DNA from: a virus
DNA length: 24,219 nt
Direction: 5' to 3' (one strand)
IMG/VR virus record: IMGVR_UViG_3300020214_000121
Span: 1 to 24,219 of that record
Shown here piece after piece: positions 7,845-16,275 of the stretch. Position 1 is the first letter of the stretch. Each line of letters starts with the position of its first letter. Both the position numbers and the translations under genes were made by a program. Under the pieces are notes generated by a model, which was not told the DNA's origin, made no database searches, and saw nothing but the letters and a program-made list of their open reading frames with translations.

Positions 7845-8908
7845 GTGGATTTACTTCCAATGAAAAACGCAGGTTGTTCTCCCTTTTTGAGAACATAAAG
7901 GAGGGTGTTGGAGATAGTGGTATTCAGAAAACCACAAACTCCGACATCCTCCTTGTCGATGGATTGAATACATTTATTCGTTCATTTATGGCAATGCCAT
8001 CTATGAATGATGATGGAATGCATACCGGAGGAATTGCTGGGTTTCTTAAAAGCGTTGGGTATGCTATTAAACTAATCAATCCAACTAGAGTTATTATTGT
8101 ATTTGATGGTAATGGTGGATCACAAAAGCGGCGTAAGATATATCCAGAATACAAAAAAGGTCGCAAAACAAAAATAAAGTTCAATAGAACATATGAAGAT
8201 TTAAGTTCTTCGGAATTGGAACAGAAAAACCTTCGATTAGAACTAATGCGATTAGTGAATTATCTGAACGTATTGCCTGTGACTATAATGGCTATAGACA
8301 ATATTGAAGCGGATGATACGATTGCATATTTATCCGAAGAAACATTCAAGGATAGTAATATTACTATCATGTCTACAGACAAAGACTTTTTACAACTAGC
8401 TAGTGATAGAGTAAAAATTTGGAGTCCTGTAAAGAAGAAAATATTTGGATGCAAAGAGATTGTAGACGAATATGGTATTACATGTAATAATTTTATATAT
8501 TACAGAATTCTAGAAGGGGATGTTAGCGATAATATTACTGGCATAGATGGTGTTGGTATAAAGAGAGTATTACAGTCATATCCGTTTCTTGGTGAAAATA
8601 AACAAGTAACACTACAAGAAATTTATAACTATTCTGAAAACTATAAGGGTAAGTATAAAATTTATGAACGGGTATTGGATAACAAACTTTTAATTGAACG
8701 TAATTATGAATTGATGCAGTTAAAATCTAGCAGTATTCAATCGTTTACACAATTAAGAATTGAAGAGATTATCAAAAAGCAGGTGCCTAAGATTGATAAA
8801 ATGACATTCAGCAAACTTATTACAGAAGATAAGATGTGGAACAATATTCCTAATTATATGGTGTGGCTGAATGAAACGTGGGGTAAGCTAAATAGCTTCG
8901 TATTATAA
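7841..8908 (+). CDS. 5'-3' exonuclease (T4 RNase H / T5 exonuclease family)
   Basis: 355 residues, translationally coupled to the recombinase through ATGA. The PIN/FEN-type acidic residues are all present: D40 in ILLVDGLN, D89 in VIIVFDG, E156-A-D158-D159, D180-K-D182, and D227/D230. The helix-3-turn-helix (DNITGIDGVGIKR, 230-242) and the basic arch segment (QKRRKIYPEYKKGRK, about 95-109) are also present. It is expected to remove RNA primers and 5' flaps on the lagging strand. Compared with T4 RNase H (305 residues) it has ~30 extra N-terminal residues. Genes of this family commonly lie beside helicase and recombinase genes in large phages. Confidence 0.9.
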   Translation: MSGFTSNEKRRLFSLFENIKEGVGDSGIQKTTNSDILLVDGLNTFIRSFMAMPSMNDDGMHTGGIAGFLKSVGYAIKLINPTRVIIVFDGNGGSQKRRKIYPEYKKGRKTKIKFNRTYEDLSSSELEQKNLRLELMRLVNYLNVLPVTIMAIDNIEADDTIAYLSEETFKDSNITIMSTDKDFLQLASDRVKIWSPVKKKIFGCKEIVDEYGITCNNFIYYRILEGDVSDNITGIDGVGIKRVLQSYPFLGENKQVTLQEIYNYSENYKGKYKIYERVLDNKLLIERNYELMQLKSSSIQSFTQLRIEEIIKKQVPKIDKMTFSKLITEDKMWNNIPNYMVWLNETWGKLNSFVL

Positions 8909-8929
8909 AAATAGACCAAGTAAAATAAC

Positions 8930-8957
8930 TTGGCTTCTGTACACTATGGTGTACGAT
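8930..8957 (+). promoter_or_regulatory. Promoter of the helicase gene with embedded dyad
   Basis: TTGGCT (8930-8935), 16 bp spacer ending in ATGGTG, then TACGAT (8952-8957). A perfect inverted repeat GTACAC-TATG-GTGTAC (8939-8954) covers the spacer and the start of the -10, which suggests a regulator site. The start near 8964 would give a leader of about 26 nt carrying an A/G-rich ribosome site. Confidence 0.6.
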
Positions 8958-8989
8958 AAATGTCGTATTAACAAAAGAAAGAAACAAAA

Positions 8990-10378
8990 ATGAGCGAGAA
9001 ACATATTATTGACAATCTAAAGAAGTTTGGAAGTGAATTTCAAGTAAAGTGTATATCTGGACTTGTGTCAGATAGACCTTTTATTGAACGTATTAACGAT
9101 ATCGTGGAAGCAGACTTTTTTGAAAGTGATGCACATAAGTGGATTGTCAAGGAGAGTATAAAATACTTTAATGAATATCATGATCTACCCACACTTAATG
9201 TATTTAAGGTTAAGCTAGAAGTAGTTACAAACGAACTTCTTAAAAAAAGTATTGTAGATAACCTTAAGATGGTATATCAAAAGATGAACGATGGTGATCT
9301 TAAGTTCATTAAGGAAGAATTTCTTGAGTTCTGTGTCAATCAAAAGTTGAAGAACGCAATCATGGAAAGTGTTGACTACCTTAAGGTTGGTCAGTATGAG
9401 GCTATCAAACACAAGTTTGATGAAGCGTTGAAGGCTGGTATGGAACGTAATATAGGTCATACCTATGAACAAGACGTAGAAAAGCGTATGACTATCATGT
9501 CACGTAACGCAATTAAAACTAATTGGGAAGTTGTGGATGGTTTAATGGATGGGGGTCTTGGACCTGGCGAACTTGGTATTATTACTGCTTGTGCTGGTAG
9601 TGGTAAGAGTTGGGTACTAAGTAAGTTGGGCGCTGAGGCGATGAAACAAGGTAAAAATGTTCTTCACTTCACACTTGAATTGAATGAAAACTATGTTGGA
9701 TTAAGATATGATAGTTGTTTTACTGGAATTGATTTCCAAAATATTCGTAATAATGTTGATGTTGTAAGACAGAAGATTGCTGATGTAGCAGGCAAATTGA
9801 TTATTAAATACTTTCCAATCAAGACAGTATCAGCTATGAGTTTAAAGGCACACGCTGAAAGATTGGCTATGTTGGGTACCAAGCCTGATATGATTATCGT
9901 AGACTATGCTGATATTTTACGTCCAATCAATAGTGACCGGAATAGTAATAGTTACCAAGAGGCTGGTGGTATTTATGAAGAGCTTCGTGGTGTAGCTGGA
10001 GAATTGCAAGTGCCTATTTGGAGTGCTTCACAGAGTAACCGAAGTGCTATGGATGCAGATATTATTGAAGCTAATAGTATTGCTGATAGTTATCGTAAAA
10101 TTATGACCGCCGATTTTGTTATGTCATTAAGTCGTAAAGTTAATGATAAAGTTTGTAAGACTGCTCGATTCCATATTATTAAAAATCGATTTGGTCCAGA
10201 TGGTTTGACATTTCCAGCTAAAATGAATGCTGGCTGTGGTCAAATTGAAATTTATTCAGAGAACTCAAGAGAAGGTCTAGCTCTTCAAAATGAGATGATG
10301 AATGGTGAAAATCAAGTCAAAAAGATTTTAAAGAATAAATGGAACGCTCACAATAGTGATGATGATGATGATGAATAA
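8990..10378 (+). CDS. Replicative DNA helicase, DnaB/gp41 type
   Basis: 462 residues. An N-terminal helical region (1-150) of the DnaB type precedes a RecA-fold ATPase: Walker A ACAGSGKS (200-207), catalytic Glu E230 in HFTLE, Walker B MIIVDYADIL with D305, and an SQSNRSAM motif 4 region further on. The C-terminus ends in a run of acidic residues (DDDDDE), possibly a contact for partner proteins. It unwinds DNA ahead of the fork as a hexamer on the lagging-strand template. It has its own promoter and an AAAAGAAAGAAAC leader before ATG 8990. No primase gene is visible in this window. Confidence 0.92.
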   Translation: MSEKHIIDNLKKFGSEFQVKCISGLVSDRPFIERINDIVEADFFESDAHKWIVKESIKYFNEYHDLPTLNVFKVKLEVVTNELLKKSIVDNLKMVYQKMNDGDLKFIKEEFLEFCVNQKLKNAIMESVDYLKVGQYEAIKHKFDEALKAGMERNIGHTYEQDVEKRMTIMSRNAIKTNWEVVDGLMDGGLGPGELGIITACAGSGKSWVLSKLGAEAMKQGKNVLHFTLELNENYVGLRYDSCFTGIDFQNIRNNVDVVRQKIADVAGKLIIKYFPIKTVSAMSLKAHAERLAMLGTKPDMIIVDYADILRPINSDRNSNSYQEAGGIYEELRGVAGELQVPIWSASQSNRSAMDADIIEANSIADSYRKIMTADFVMSLSRKVNDKVCKTARFHIIKNRFGPDGLTFPAKMNAGCGQIEIYSENSREGLALQNEMMNGENQVKKILKNKWNAHNSDDDDDE

Positions 10379-10489
10379 TTCATAGTGATAAAGTTTAAAA
10401 AAGTGTCAAAAAAATTTTAAAAAAGTTATTGAAAACGTATGTTTCAAACATGTTAATTGGATAGTTATTTTTTACCATTATATTTTTTT

Positions 10490-12781
10490 ATGAACAAGGA
10501 AATTTTTATTAAAAAGAGAAGCGGAAAAACTGAAAAGTTTAGTGCGGATAAAATTAATAAGGTTTTACAATGGGCTACTGCTGATATAAAAGGTGTGGGT
10601 TTTGAAGAAGTTGCAATGAATGCACATCTATCTTTCTTCGATGGAATGAATTCGAAAGATATTCATAAGATGTTGATTGAAGCGTCTGCAAATCTAATAA
10701 GTGAAGAAAAACCCAATTATCAATTCGTAGCTTCACGTTTATTGAACTATCAACTACGTAAAGAAGTTTGGGGTGGTAAAAATCCTCCAAAGTTATATGA
10801 TATTGTTAAACAAAATATTGTTAACTTAGTCTATGATGATGCCATCTTGGAATGGTATAACAAACAAGAGTTCGACAAGTTGGATGAATATCTAAAACAC
10901 GATCGTGATTTCAATTTCACATATGCTGGTATTAAACAATTGTGTGATAAGTACTTGGTACAAAATAGATCAACCAAACAAATATATGAGACTCCTCAGT
11001 TTGCTTATATGTTGATCGCTATGACATTTTTTAAAGACTATAAGGAACATCGACTTGATTATGTAAAGAAGGCCTATAATTATTTCAGCAAACATAAGAT
11101 TAACCTACCTACACCAATTATGGCTGGTGTCAGAACGGTAATGAAGAGTTATGCTAGTTGTTCACTATTCACGATAGATGATAATCTACGTAGTATCTTT
11201 AGCAACAATAGTGCAGTTGGATTTGCTACAGCTAGTCGTTATGGTATTGGATTGAATCTATCCAGACTACGTGCTACTAACGCACCAATTCGTAATGGTG
11301 AAGTGATACACACTGGACCCATTCCATTTAGTAAAACATTTGAATCAACGGTAAAGAGTTGTCATCAAAATGGAATTAGAGGAGGTAGTGCCACCGTTAA
11401 TTTCGCTTGGTTCCATTATGATATTATGGACATCTTAGTACTAAAGAATAATCAGGGTACTGATGATAATCGGGTGCGCAAGTTGGACTATTGTATTGGA
11501 TTAGATAAGTTAATCTTTGAACGATTCCTCAAGAACCAAGAAATAACACTATTTAGCTATCATGAATGTGCTTCATTGTGGAATAAGTTTGGTATGGAAG
11601 GCTTCAGAGAAGCTTATGAAAAGGCTGAAGCTAATAAGAATATCAAGTTTAAGAAAAAGATACCCGCTCGTGAATTGATGAGTTTACTCGCTAAAGAACG
11701 TCTTGAAACAGGTCGTATCTATACAATGTTCGTAGATCATGCTAATGAACATGGTAGCTGGCTAGAACAAGTTGATACAAGTAATTTATGTCTTGAAGTA
11801 AATCATCCATTGATTCCAATTTATGATGTAAATGATACAAATGGTGAAATTGGTGTTTGTGTGTTGGCAGCTCTAAATTGGTTGGAGATTAAAGATGATG
11901 ATGAAATGGAAAGTGTATGTGATATCATTGTTAGAATGTTGGATGCACTAATTGAACATCAAAACTATTTCGTACCTGCTGCAGAAAATTTTGCAAAGAA
12001 ACGTCGTAGTCTGGGTGTAGGTGTAAGTAATTTGGCTGCTCTATTGGCTAAAGAAGGATTGAAGTATTGGGATACTAATGCTCCGAACTTTGTAGCCAAA
12101 TGGATGGAAAAGACCAGTTATTATTTAATTAAGGCTAGTATACAAATGGCTAAAGAAGTGGGTAAATGTGAAAAGTTTGACAAAACTAAATTTAGTCAGG
12201 GAGTATTGCCAATCGATACTTACAAGAAAGACGTAGATGAATTTATCACACAACCCCTACAATGTGATTGGAAAAGTTTACGTGAGGAAATCAAGAAGTA
12301 TGGTATGAGACATAGTACCCTTACAGCTTGTATGCCCGTTGAATCAAGCAGTGTGATTCAAAGCAGTACTAATGGTATTGAACCACCACGTAGTGTTATT
12401 AGCTTCAAAGGTAGTAAGAGCAACATTTTACCAGTAGTAGTTCCTAACATTGACAAGTACAAGGATAACTATACACTTGCTTTTGATATGCCAAATAACG
12501 AAGGTTATCTAAAGGTAGCAGCTGCTATACAGAAGTTTACAGATATGAGTATCAGCACAAACACATATTACGTACCTTCAAGATATCCAAGCAACAAAGT
12601 ACCAATTCAAGAGGTAATTAAAGACATTTTGACAGCGTATAAGTATGGTATTAAGAATTTATACTATGCTAATACAGATGATGGTGATAGACAAACTGTG
12701 ATGAACAAGGACCAAGCAACATCGGTTAAATCACAAGTTCAAGAAGAAAGTGGTTGTGCTAGTGGAGCTTGTGCTTTATAA
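10490..12781 (+). CDS. nrdA: Ribonucleotide reductase class Ia, large (alpha) subunit
   Basis: 763 residues from ATG 10490, about the size of E. coli NrdA (761). A longer frame starts at a TTG (10457), but its extra 11 residues have no counterpart. From the ATG the protein aligns at once with the N-terminal ATP cone (MNKEIFIKKRSGKTEKF). The catalytic cysteines are present: YASCSL (first of the active-site pair), SNLCLEV (thiyl Cys with its Asn and Glu) and GVCVLAALN (second of the pair). The C-terminus CASGACAL carries the CxxxxC pair that reloads the active site. It makes dNDPs from NDPs with NrdB. The ATP cone implies dATP/ATP activity control. There is no Shine-Dalgarno before the ATG. The upstream 111 bp hold a 13 bp palindrome (10439-10451). 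Confidence 0.97.
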   Translation: MNKEIFIKKRSGKTEKFSADKINKVLQWATADIKGVGFEEVAMNAHLSFFDGMNSKDIHKMLIEASANLISEEKPNYQFVASRLLNYQLRKEVWGGKNPPKLYDIVKQNIVNLVYDDAILEWYNKQEFDKLDEYLKHDRDFNFTYAGIKQLCDKYLVQNRSTKQIYETPQFAYMLIAMTFFKDYKEHRLDYVKKAYNYFSKHKINLPTPIMAGVRTVMKSYASCSLFTIDDNLRSIFSNNSAVGFATASRYGIGLNLSRLRATNAPIRNGEVIHTGPIPFSKTFESTVKSCHQNGIRGGSATVNFAWFHYDIMDILVLKNNQGTDDNRVRKLDYCIGLDKLIFERFLKNQEITLFSYHECASLWNKFGMEGFREAYEKAEANKNIKFKKKIPARELMSLLAKERLETGRIYTMFVDHANEHGSWLEQVDTSNLCLEVNHPLIPIYDVNDTNGEIGVCVLAALNWLEIKDDDEMESVCDIIVRMLDALIEHQNYFVPAAENFAKKRRSLGVGVSNLAALLAKEGLKYWDTNAPNFVAKWMEKTSYYLIKASIQMAKEVGKCEKFDKTKFSQGVLPIDTYKKDVDEFITQPLQCDWKSLREEIKKYGMRHSTLTACMPVESSSVIQSSTNGIEPPRSVISFKGSKSNILPVVVPNIDKYKDNYTLAFDMPNNEGYLKVAAAIQKFTDMSISTNTYYVPSRYPSNKVPIQEVIKDILTAYKYGIKNLYYANTDDGDRQTVMNKDQATSVKSQVQEESGCASGACAL

Positions 12782-12793
12782 TAGGAGGATTAT

Positions 12794-13855
12794 ATGAAGA
12801 GTGTACTAAATAAAACGAATATCGATTCAATTAAAAACCCAATATTTCTTGGAGAGGATTTATCTTTACAGCGATACGATTTACAAAAATATCCAAAGTT
12901 TTATGAACTATACGATCAACAGTTGAACTTTTTCTGGAGACCACAAGAGGTTTCTTTGGTAAAAGATATTGCTGACTACAAAAATTTATCGGATGAAGAA
13001 CGATTCGTTTTTGATAGTAATCTTAAGTTTCAAACTATGACTGACAGCATGTTAAGTCGTAGTATTCATCAAATGATGAAATATGTAACAAATCCAGAGT
13101 TGGAAATTTGTATGAATACTTGGAGTTTCTTTGAAACCATTCATAGCAATAGTTACACATATATTTTACAAAACGTATATCCTGATGCTACCAGATTCTT
13201 TGATAGTATTCTGCAAGATAAAGAAATTGTCAGAAGAGCTAAAGCTATTAGTGAAAAATATGATGGTCTCCTGGCAAATGATAAAGATGATATTCGTCAA
13301 CAAATCTTTGATACAGTTCTCGCTACGCAAATTACTGAGGGGCTTGTATTCTATGTAAGTTTCGCTTGCAGTTTCTACTTCGGATATCGTGGCAAGATGG
13401 AAGGTAATGCTAAAATTATTAAGTTTATTAGCAGAGATGAAAATCTACATGTAGCTATTACCCAAAATATTCTTCGTTATTTGAGTTCTAACCCAGACGA
13501 AGGGTTCCAAGAAATCATCAAGAAGAGTGAAGATAAGGTATATGAAGCTTACAAGATTGCTGTAGAAGCTGAAAAAGATTGGGCAGATTATCTATTTAGT
13601 AAAGGGAATTTGGTTGGATTAACTAATGAGAGCTTAAAATCTTATATAGAGTGGTTGGCTAATAATAGATTACAAAGTATTGGATATAAGAAATTATATC
13701 CAAATGCCAAGACAAATTCTCTATCCGGATGGTTAGATAGCTATTATGACAGTAAAAAACTACAGGTAGCACCACAGGAGACAGAGTTGAGTAGCTATGT
13801 AAAGGGTGTAGATAACACCATTAGTGAAAACGCTTTTGATGACTTTAAACTATAA
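12794..13855 (+). CDS. nrdB: Ribonucleotide reductase class Ia, small (beta) subunit
   Basis: 353 residues, somewhat shorter than E. coli NrdB (376). Diiron ligands are all found: Asp in MTDSMLSRS, Glu and His in FFETIHS, Glu in TEGLVFY, and Glu/His in RDENLH. The radical Tyr is in ETIHSNSYTYI, at the same place as E. coli Y122. The C-terminus is rich in acidic residues and ends in DDFKL, the tail that docks on the alpha subunit. It has the best Shine-Dalgarno in the window, AGGAGG (12783-12788), 12 bp after the nrdA stop, so it is co-transcribed and probably strongly translated. This is the Fe-tyrosyl radical partner of NrdA. Confidence 0.97.
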   Translation: MKSVLNKTNIDSIKNPIFLGEDLSLQRYDLQKYPKFYELYDQQLNFFWRPQEVSLVKDIADYKNLSDEERFVFDSNLKFQTMTDSMLSRSIHQMMKYVTNPELEICMNTWSFFETIHSNSYTYILQNVYPDATRFFDSILQDKEIVRRAKAISEKYDGLLANDKDDIRQQIFDTVLATQITEGLVFYVSFACSFYFGYRGKMEGNAKIIKFISRDENLHVAITQNILRYLSSNPDEGFQEIIKKSEDKVYEAYKIAVEAEKDWADYLFSKGNLVGLTNESLKSYIEWLANNRLQSIGYKKLYPNAKTNSLSGWLDSYYDSKKLQVAPQETELSSYVKGVDNTISENAFDDFKL

Positions 13856-13907
13856 TTAATTTATTATTTTATTGACCATTCCTATATTTATATGTTAGGC
13901 GTGCTAT

Positions 13908-14543
13908 ATGAATGATAAACTAATAAAATCTTTAAAGAAACTGATTCGTGAAACAATTAACGAAAAGTTTACGGACGTACAAAAGTCTTGGACTGAAATG
14001 ATGGCTAACCTAGAAAAAGAAATCAAGAAACCGGTGGTTAAAGATGATGACGGAAATTATAATATTTGTGAATGTGATCCTCATTATTTTAGTATCCGAC
14101 CAGTAGCACAAGACATTTATAACATAGAATACTTTAAAGATAGGTCAGATAGAGAAAAGAAACTATACGTACATTATGAAGATTTAAAAAAGTTTATTAA
14201 AGAAAAGTTAAGTTCAAAAGCTTTAAATTACGTGGATGCAGCATATAGCAAAAATATAGATAATAGTAAGGATAAAGAAGGTGGTAAGAAAGCTGATAAA
14301 CAATCTGTAGAACAAAATCTGGTTCAGCCGGAAAAAGATTATAAGGTTATAAAGTCACCTAAGATGGATTCAATGAATAAAGAAGTGGACGATCCAACCC
14401 AACCTATGCGTGAAGTTGGTAAGTTTGAAAAACAAGTGGACTATAAAAGTCCAAAGCCAAATTATAAGCCACCTACTCTACCAAAGAATCTTCAAAAGTT
14501 GATTGTTAAATATAAAAAGAGTGGTAAGATTAAGAAAAAGTAA
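13908..14543 (+). CDS. Hypothetical charged protein
   Basis: 211 residues, very rich in Lys, Asp and Glu. Residues 1-40 form a probable amphipathic helix. A more ordered region at about 45-95 (NICECDPHYFSIRPVAQDIYNIEYFKDR and onward) may be a small folded domain. After residue 120 the protein looks disordered, with Pro- and Lys-rich repeats (YKSPKPNYKPPTLPK) and a basic end (KKSGKIKKK). No enzyme motif was recognised. A weak AGG lies 10 bases before the ATG. The gap after nrdB holds a TTGACC element (13872) without a good -10. Possibly a nucleic-acid-binding or virion-associated protein, but this is a guess. Confidence 0.6.
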   Translation: MNDKLIKSLKKLIRETINEKFTDVQKSWTEMMANLEKEIKKPVVKDDDGNYNICECDPHYFSIRPVAQDIYNIEYFKDRSDREKKLYVHYEDLKKFIKEKLSSKALNYVDAAYSKNIDNSKDKEGGKKADKQSVEQNLVQPEKDYKVIKSPKMDSMNKEVDDPTQPMREVGKFEKQVDYKSPKPNYKPPTLPKNLQKLIVKYKKSGKIKKK

Positions 14544-14549
14544 AAAGTT

Positions 14550-14774
14550 ATGAATCCAAAATATAATCCTAACGATTACAACGCTCTTATTTCACGAATT
14601 GATGCAAATTTAAATACTATTAATGCACGATTAACAACAATTGAAACAGGAGTAACTAATAATGTAGTTAATGTTGAACGCAGAATTACAAAGCTAGAAC
14701 AATTTAAATGGCACTTTTTGGGTGCGATAGCTGGAGTTAGTTTCTTCGTTAACTACTTTTACAAAAAACTTTGA
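14550..14774 (+). CDS. Small coiled-coil plus C-terminal membrane protein (XhlA-like topology)
   Basis: 74 residues, six bases after the previous stop. Residues about 10-50 form a heptad-like coiled coil (ISRIDANLNTINARLTTIE ... NVERRITKLEQF). Residues about 54-70 form one membrane segment (HFLGAIAGVSFFVNYFY) with a Lys-rich end. This soluble coiled coil followed by a C-terminal anchor is the layout of the XhlA family that helps holins in lysis, but many phage membrane proteins have this shape. No holin or lysin partner is visible in this window. The next gene's promoter starts within its last codons. Confidence 0.55.
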   Translation: MNPKYNPNDYNALISRIDANLNTINARLTTIETGVTNNVVNVERRITKLEQFKWHFLGAIAGVSFFVNYFYKKL

Positions 14775-14799
14775 CATTTTATCAGTTTTGATATATCAT
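14771..14799 (+). promoter_or_regulatory. Promoter of the secreted-protein moron
   Basis: TTGACA (14771-14776), 17 bp spacer, then TATCAT (14794-14799). The -35 overlaps the stop of the previous gene. The expected start, about 14806, leaves a short leader with AAAGGA (14815-14820) six bases before the ATG at 14826. Confidence 0.65.
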
Positions 14800-14825
14800 T
14801 AGGTATATCTAAAAAAAGGATACAT

Positions 14826-15152
14826 ATGAATAAATTAATTACTATCGCATCTTTGAGTGCAACATTAACCGCACAAACATTTGCAGGCGATAGAGAGTGG
14901 GCTACGGTAGGTAAAGTATTAACCGGCGTAGCAGTGGTTCAAGCCATAGATAGAATTGTTAACCCACCAACACAAGTTGTATACGTTCAATCAGCTCCCG
15001 TTGTACAACCAGTATTAGTCCAGCAACCAGTCATTGTACAACCACAACCTGTAGTATACATTCAACCAGCACCTGTAGTTTATTATACAAGTCCTAGTGT
15101 GATTGTTTATCCGGGTTGTCCTACACCAATCTATCATTATCATCGTAGATGA
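14826..15152 (+). CDS. Small exported protein with Pro/Val/Gln repeats
   Basis: 108 residues. The N-terminus has the form of a Sec signal peptide: Lys at position 3, hydrophobic core to about 16, likely cleavage after TFA at residue 20. After a short region (GDREWATVGKVLTGVAVVQAI) the protein is a run of PVV/QPV-type repeats (VQSAPVVQPVLVQQPVIVQ and similar, about 54-90), ending YHYHRR. Its repeats and signal peptide suggest a surface or periplasmic protein of host type rather than a virion part. The unit is self-contained: own promoter, good ribosome site, and a strong terminator after the stop. I infer a moron-like gene, possibly altering the host envelope during infection. The exact function is unknown. 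Confidence 0.72.
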   Translation: MNKLITIASLSATLTAQTFAGDREWATVGKVLTGVAVVQAIDRIVNPPTQVVYVQSAPVVQPVLVQQPVIVQPQPVVYIQPAPVVYYTSPSVIVYPGCPTPIYHYHRR

Positions 15153-15176
15153 TAAATTTATTAAACATAGTTAATC

Positions 15177-15206
15177 AACCACCAGAAATGGTGGTTTTCT
15201 TTTTTT
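15177..15206 (+). terminator. Rho-independent terminator after the secreted-protein gene
   Basis: Stem AACCACC (15177-15183) with GGTGGTT (15190-15196), loop AGAAAT, followed by a run TTCTTTTTT. It lies 24 bp after the stop and closes the moron-like unit; the next promoter starts at 15218. Confidence 0.85.
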
Positions 15207-15217
15207 AACCGAGACGG

Positions 15218-15245
15218 TTGACTTTAGAAAAACCTCTGGTAGTAT
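15218..15245 (+). promoter_or_regulatory. Promoter of the AAA+/VWA operon
   Basis: TTGACT (15218-15223), 16 bp spacer ending in ACCTCTGG, then TAGTAT (15240-15245). The expected start is near 15252, 24 bp before the ATG at 15276. It directly follows a terminator, so it must supply the AAA+ gene and probably the VWA gene. Confidence 0.6.
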
Positions 15246-15275
15246 GATTGTACGTTCAATAAAAAACTACAATAT

Positions 15276-16247
15276 ATGAAAAAGACAAACGCCGCTAATC
15301 TAACCACCGCAAAGAATTTCGACATGAAGAAGTATCTTTCTACATGTATTGATCTTCGTCCATCTTCACTTATTATTGATGATATTAAGTGGAAGTATAT
15401 GGTACGTAGTGCTATTCGTGGTAAGAATATTCTACTTCTTGGTCCCACTGGATGCGGTAAGACCCTAGCCGCTCAGACTATCGCTAATGTTCTAAATAAG
15501 AATGATAAGTTTTTTTATTTCAATCTGGGTGCTACGCAGGATGCTCGTTCATTCCTAATTGGTAATACCCATTTTGATAAGAATACTGGCACTCTTTTCC
15601 GTGAATCAACCTTCATTAAGGCTATTCGTACTCCAAATGCTATTATTCTTCTTGATGAAATTTCTCGTAGTCATCACGATGGTGTAAATATTCTAATGAC
15701 CGTTCTAGATGATCTACAACGTTATCTACGTTTGGATGAAAAAGAAGACAACGAGGTTGTTAAGGTTGCTGAGGGTGTCACTTTCGTTGCTACCGCAAAC
15801 ATTGGTAATGAATATACTGCTACTAGGGTTATGGATCGAGCTTTGCTTAGTCGTTTTCCAGTAAAGATTGAGATGACTCCCCTCGACAAGGATAGCGAGT
15901 ATAATCTACTCAAGAGTCGATTTGATATTATTGATAATAATCAGTTGGAAATTCTAAAGGCGGTTTGTGAAATTGCTGATCACACTCGTAAGCAGGTCAA
16001 GCAAGAAGATAGCAAGTTGACCAATTTTATTCCAACTCGTAGCACGGTTGAAATTGCAGAACTTATTGTTGATGGATTTAATTTGCTTGAAATCGCAGAC
16101 ACTACGATCTATCCTAACTTCACCGATGATGGTGGCGTTGACAGTGAACGGACCTACATCAAGCAGTTGGTACAGAAGTATGTAAAGGTAGAGACTAAGG
16201 AGAATCTATTTGCTGATCCGCTAAAGTCAGATCAGCCTCCTTTCTAA
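15276..16247 (+). CDS. MoxR/CobS-type AAA+ ATPase
   Basis: 323 residues. Walker A GPTGCGKT (56-63), Walker B ILLDEIS with D127 and E128, sensor 1 in ATANIG (N175) and Arg residues R188/R193 in MDRALLSRFP as finger candidates. The pattern between Walker A and B (GATQDARSFLIG, GTLFRESTF, NAIILLDEI) is that of the MoxR/CobS group. Genes like this in aquatic phages are often called cobS (cobaltochelatase subunit). The gene is followed by a large VWA protein, as MoxR-family genes usually are. The pair probably remodels or inserts metal into an unknown client. I do not assign cobS because nothing else in cobalamin synthesis is visible. Confidence 0.85.
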   Translation: MKKTNAANLTTAKNFDMKKYLSTCIDLRPSSLIIDDIKWKYMVRSAIRGKNILLLGPTGCGKTLAAQTIANVLNKNDKFFYFNLGATQDARSFLIGNTHFDKNTGTLFRESTFIKAIRTPNAIILLDEISRSHHDGVNILMTVLDDLQRYLRLDEKEDNEVVKVAEGVTFVATANIGNEYTATRVMDRALLSRFPVKIEMTPLDKDSEYNLLKSRFDIIDNNQLEILKAVCEIADHTRKQVKQEDSKLTNFIPTRSTVEIAELIVDGFNLLEIADTTIYPNFTDDGGVDSERTYIKQLVQKYVKVETKENLFADPLKSDQPPF

Positions 16248-16275
16248 TACTTAATAAGTATAAAGTATAACCTAT

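Noticed and set aside
8916-8933. Hairpin CCAAGT-AAAATA-ACTTGG after the exonuclease gene as a terminator
   Set aside because: Only a 6 bp stem, no T run follows, and it overlaps the -35 of the helicase promoter.
10457-10489. TTG start 33 bp upstream of the nrdA ATG
   Set aside because: The extra residues have no counterpart in class Ia NrdA, whose N-terminus aligns from the ATG at 10490.
13131-13358. Plus-strand 75-codon frame inside nrdB
   Set aside because: Out of frame with a gene whose catalytic residues are all in the other frame; a shadow.
13872-13899. TTGACC element before the charged protein gene as a promoter
   Set aside because: No acceptable -10 at 15-18 bp spacing (GTTAGG, TTAGGC); too weak to list.
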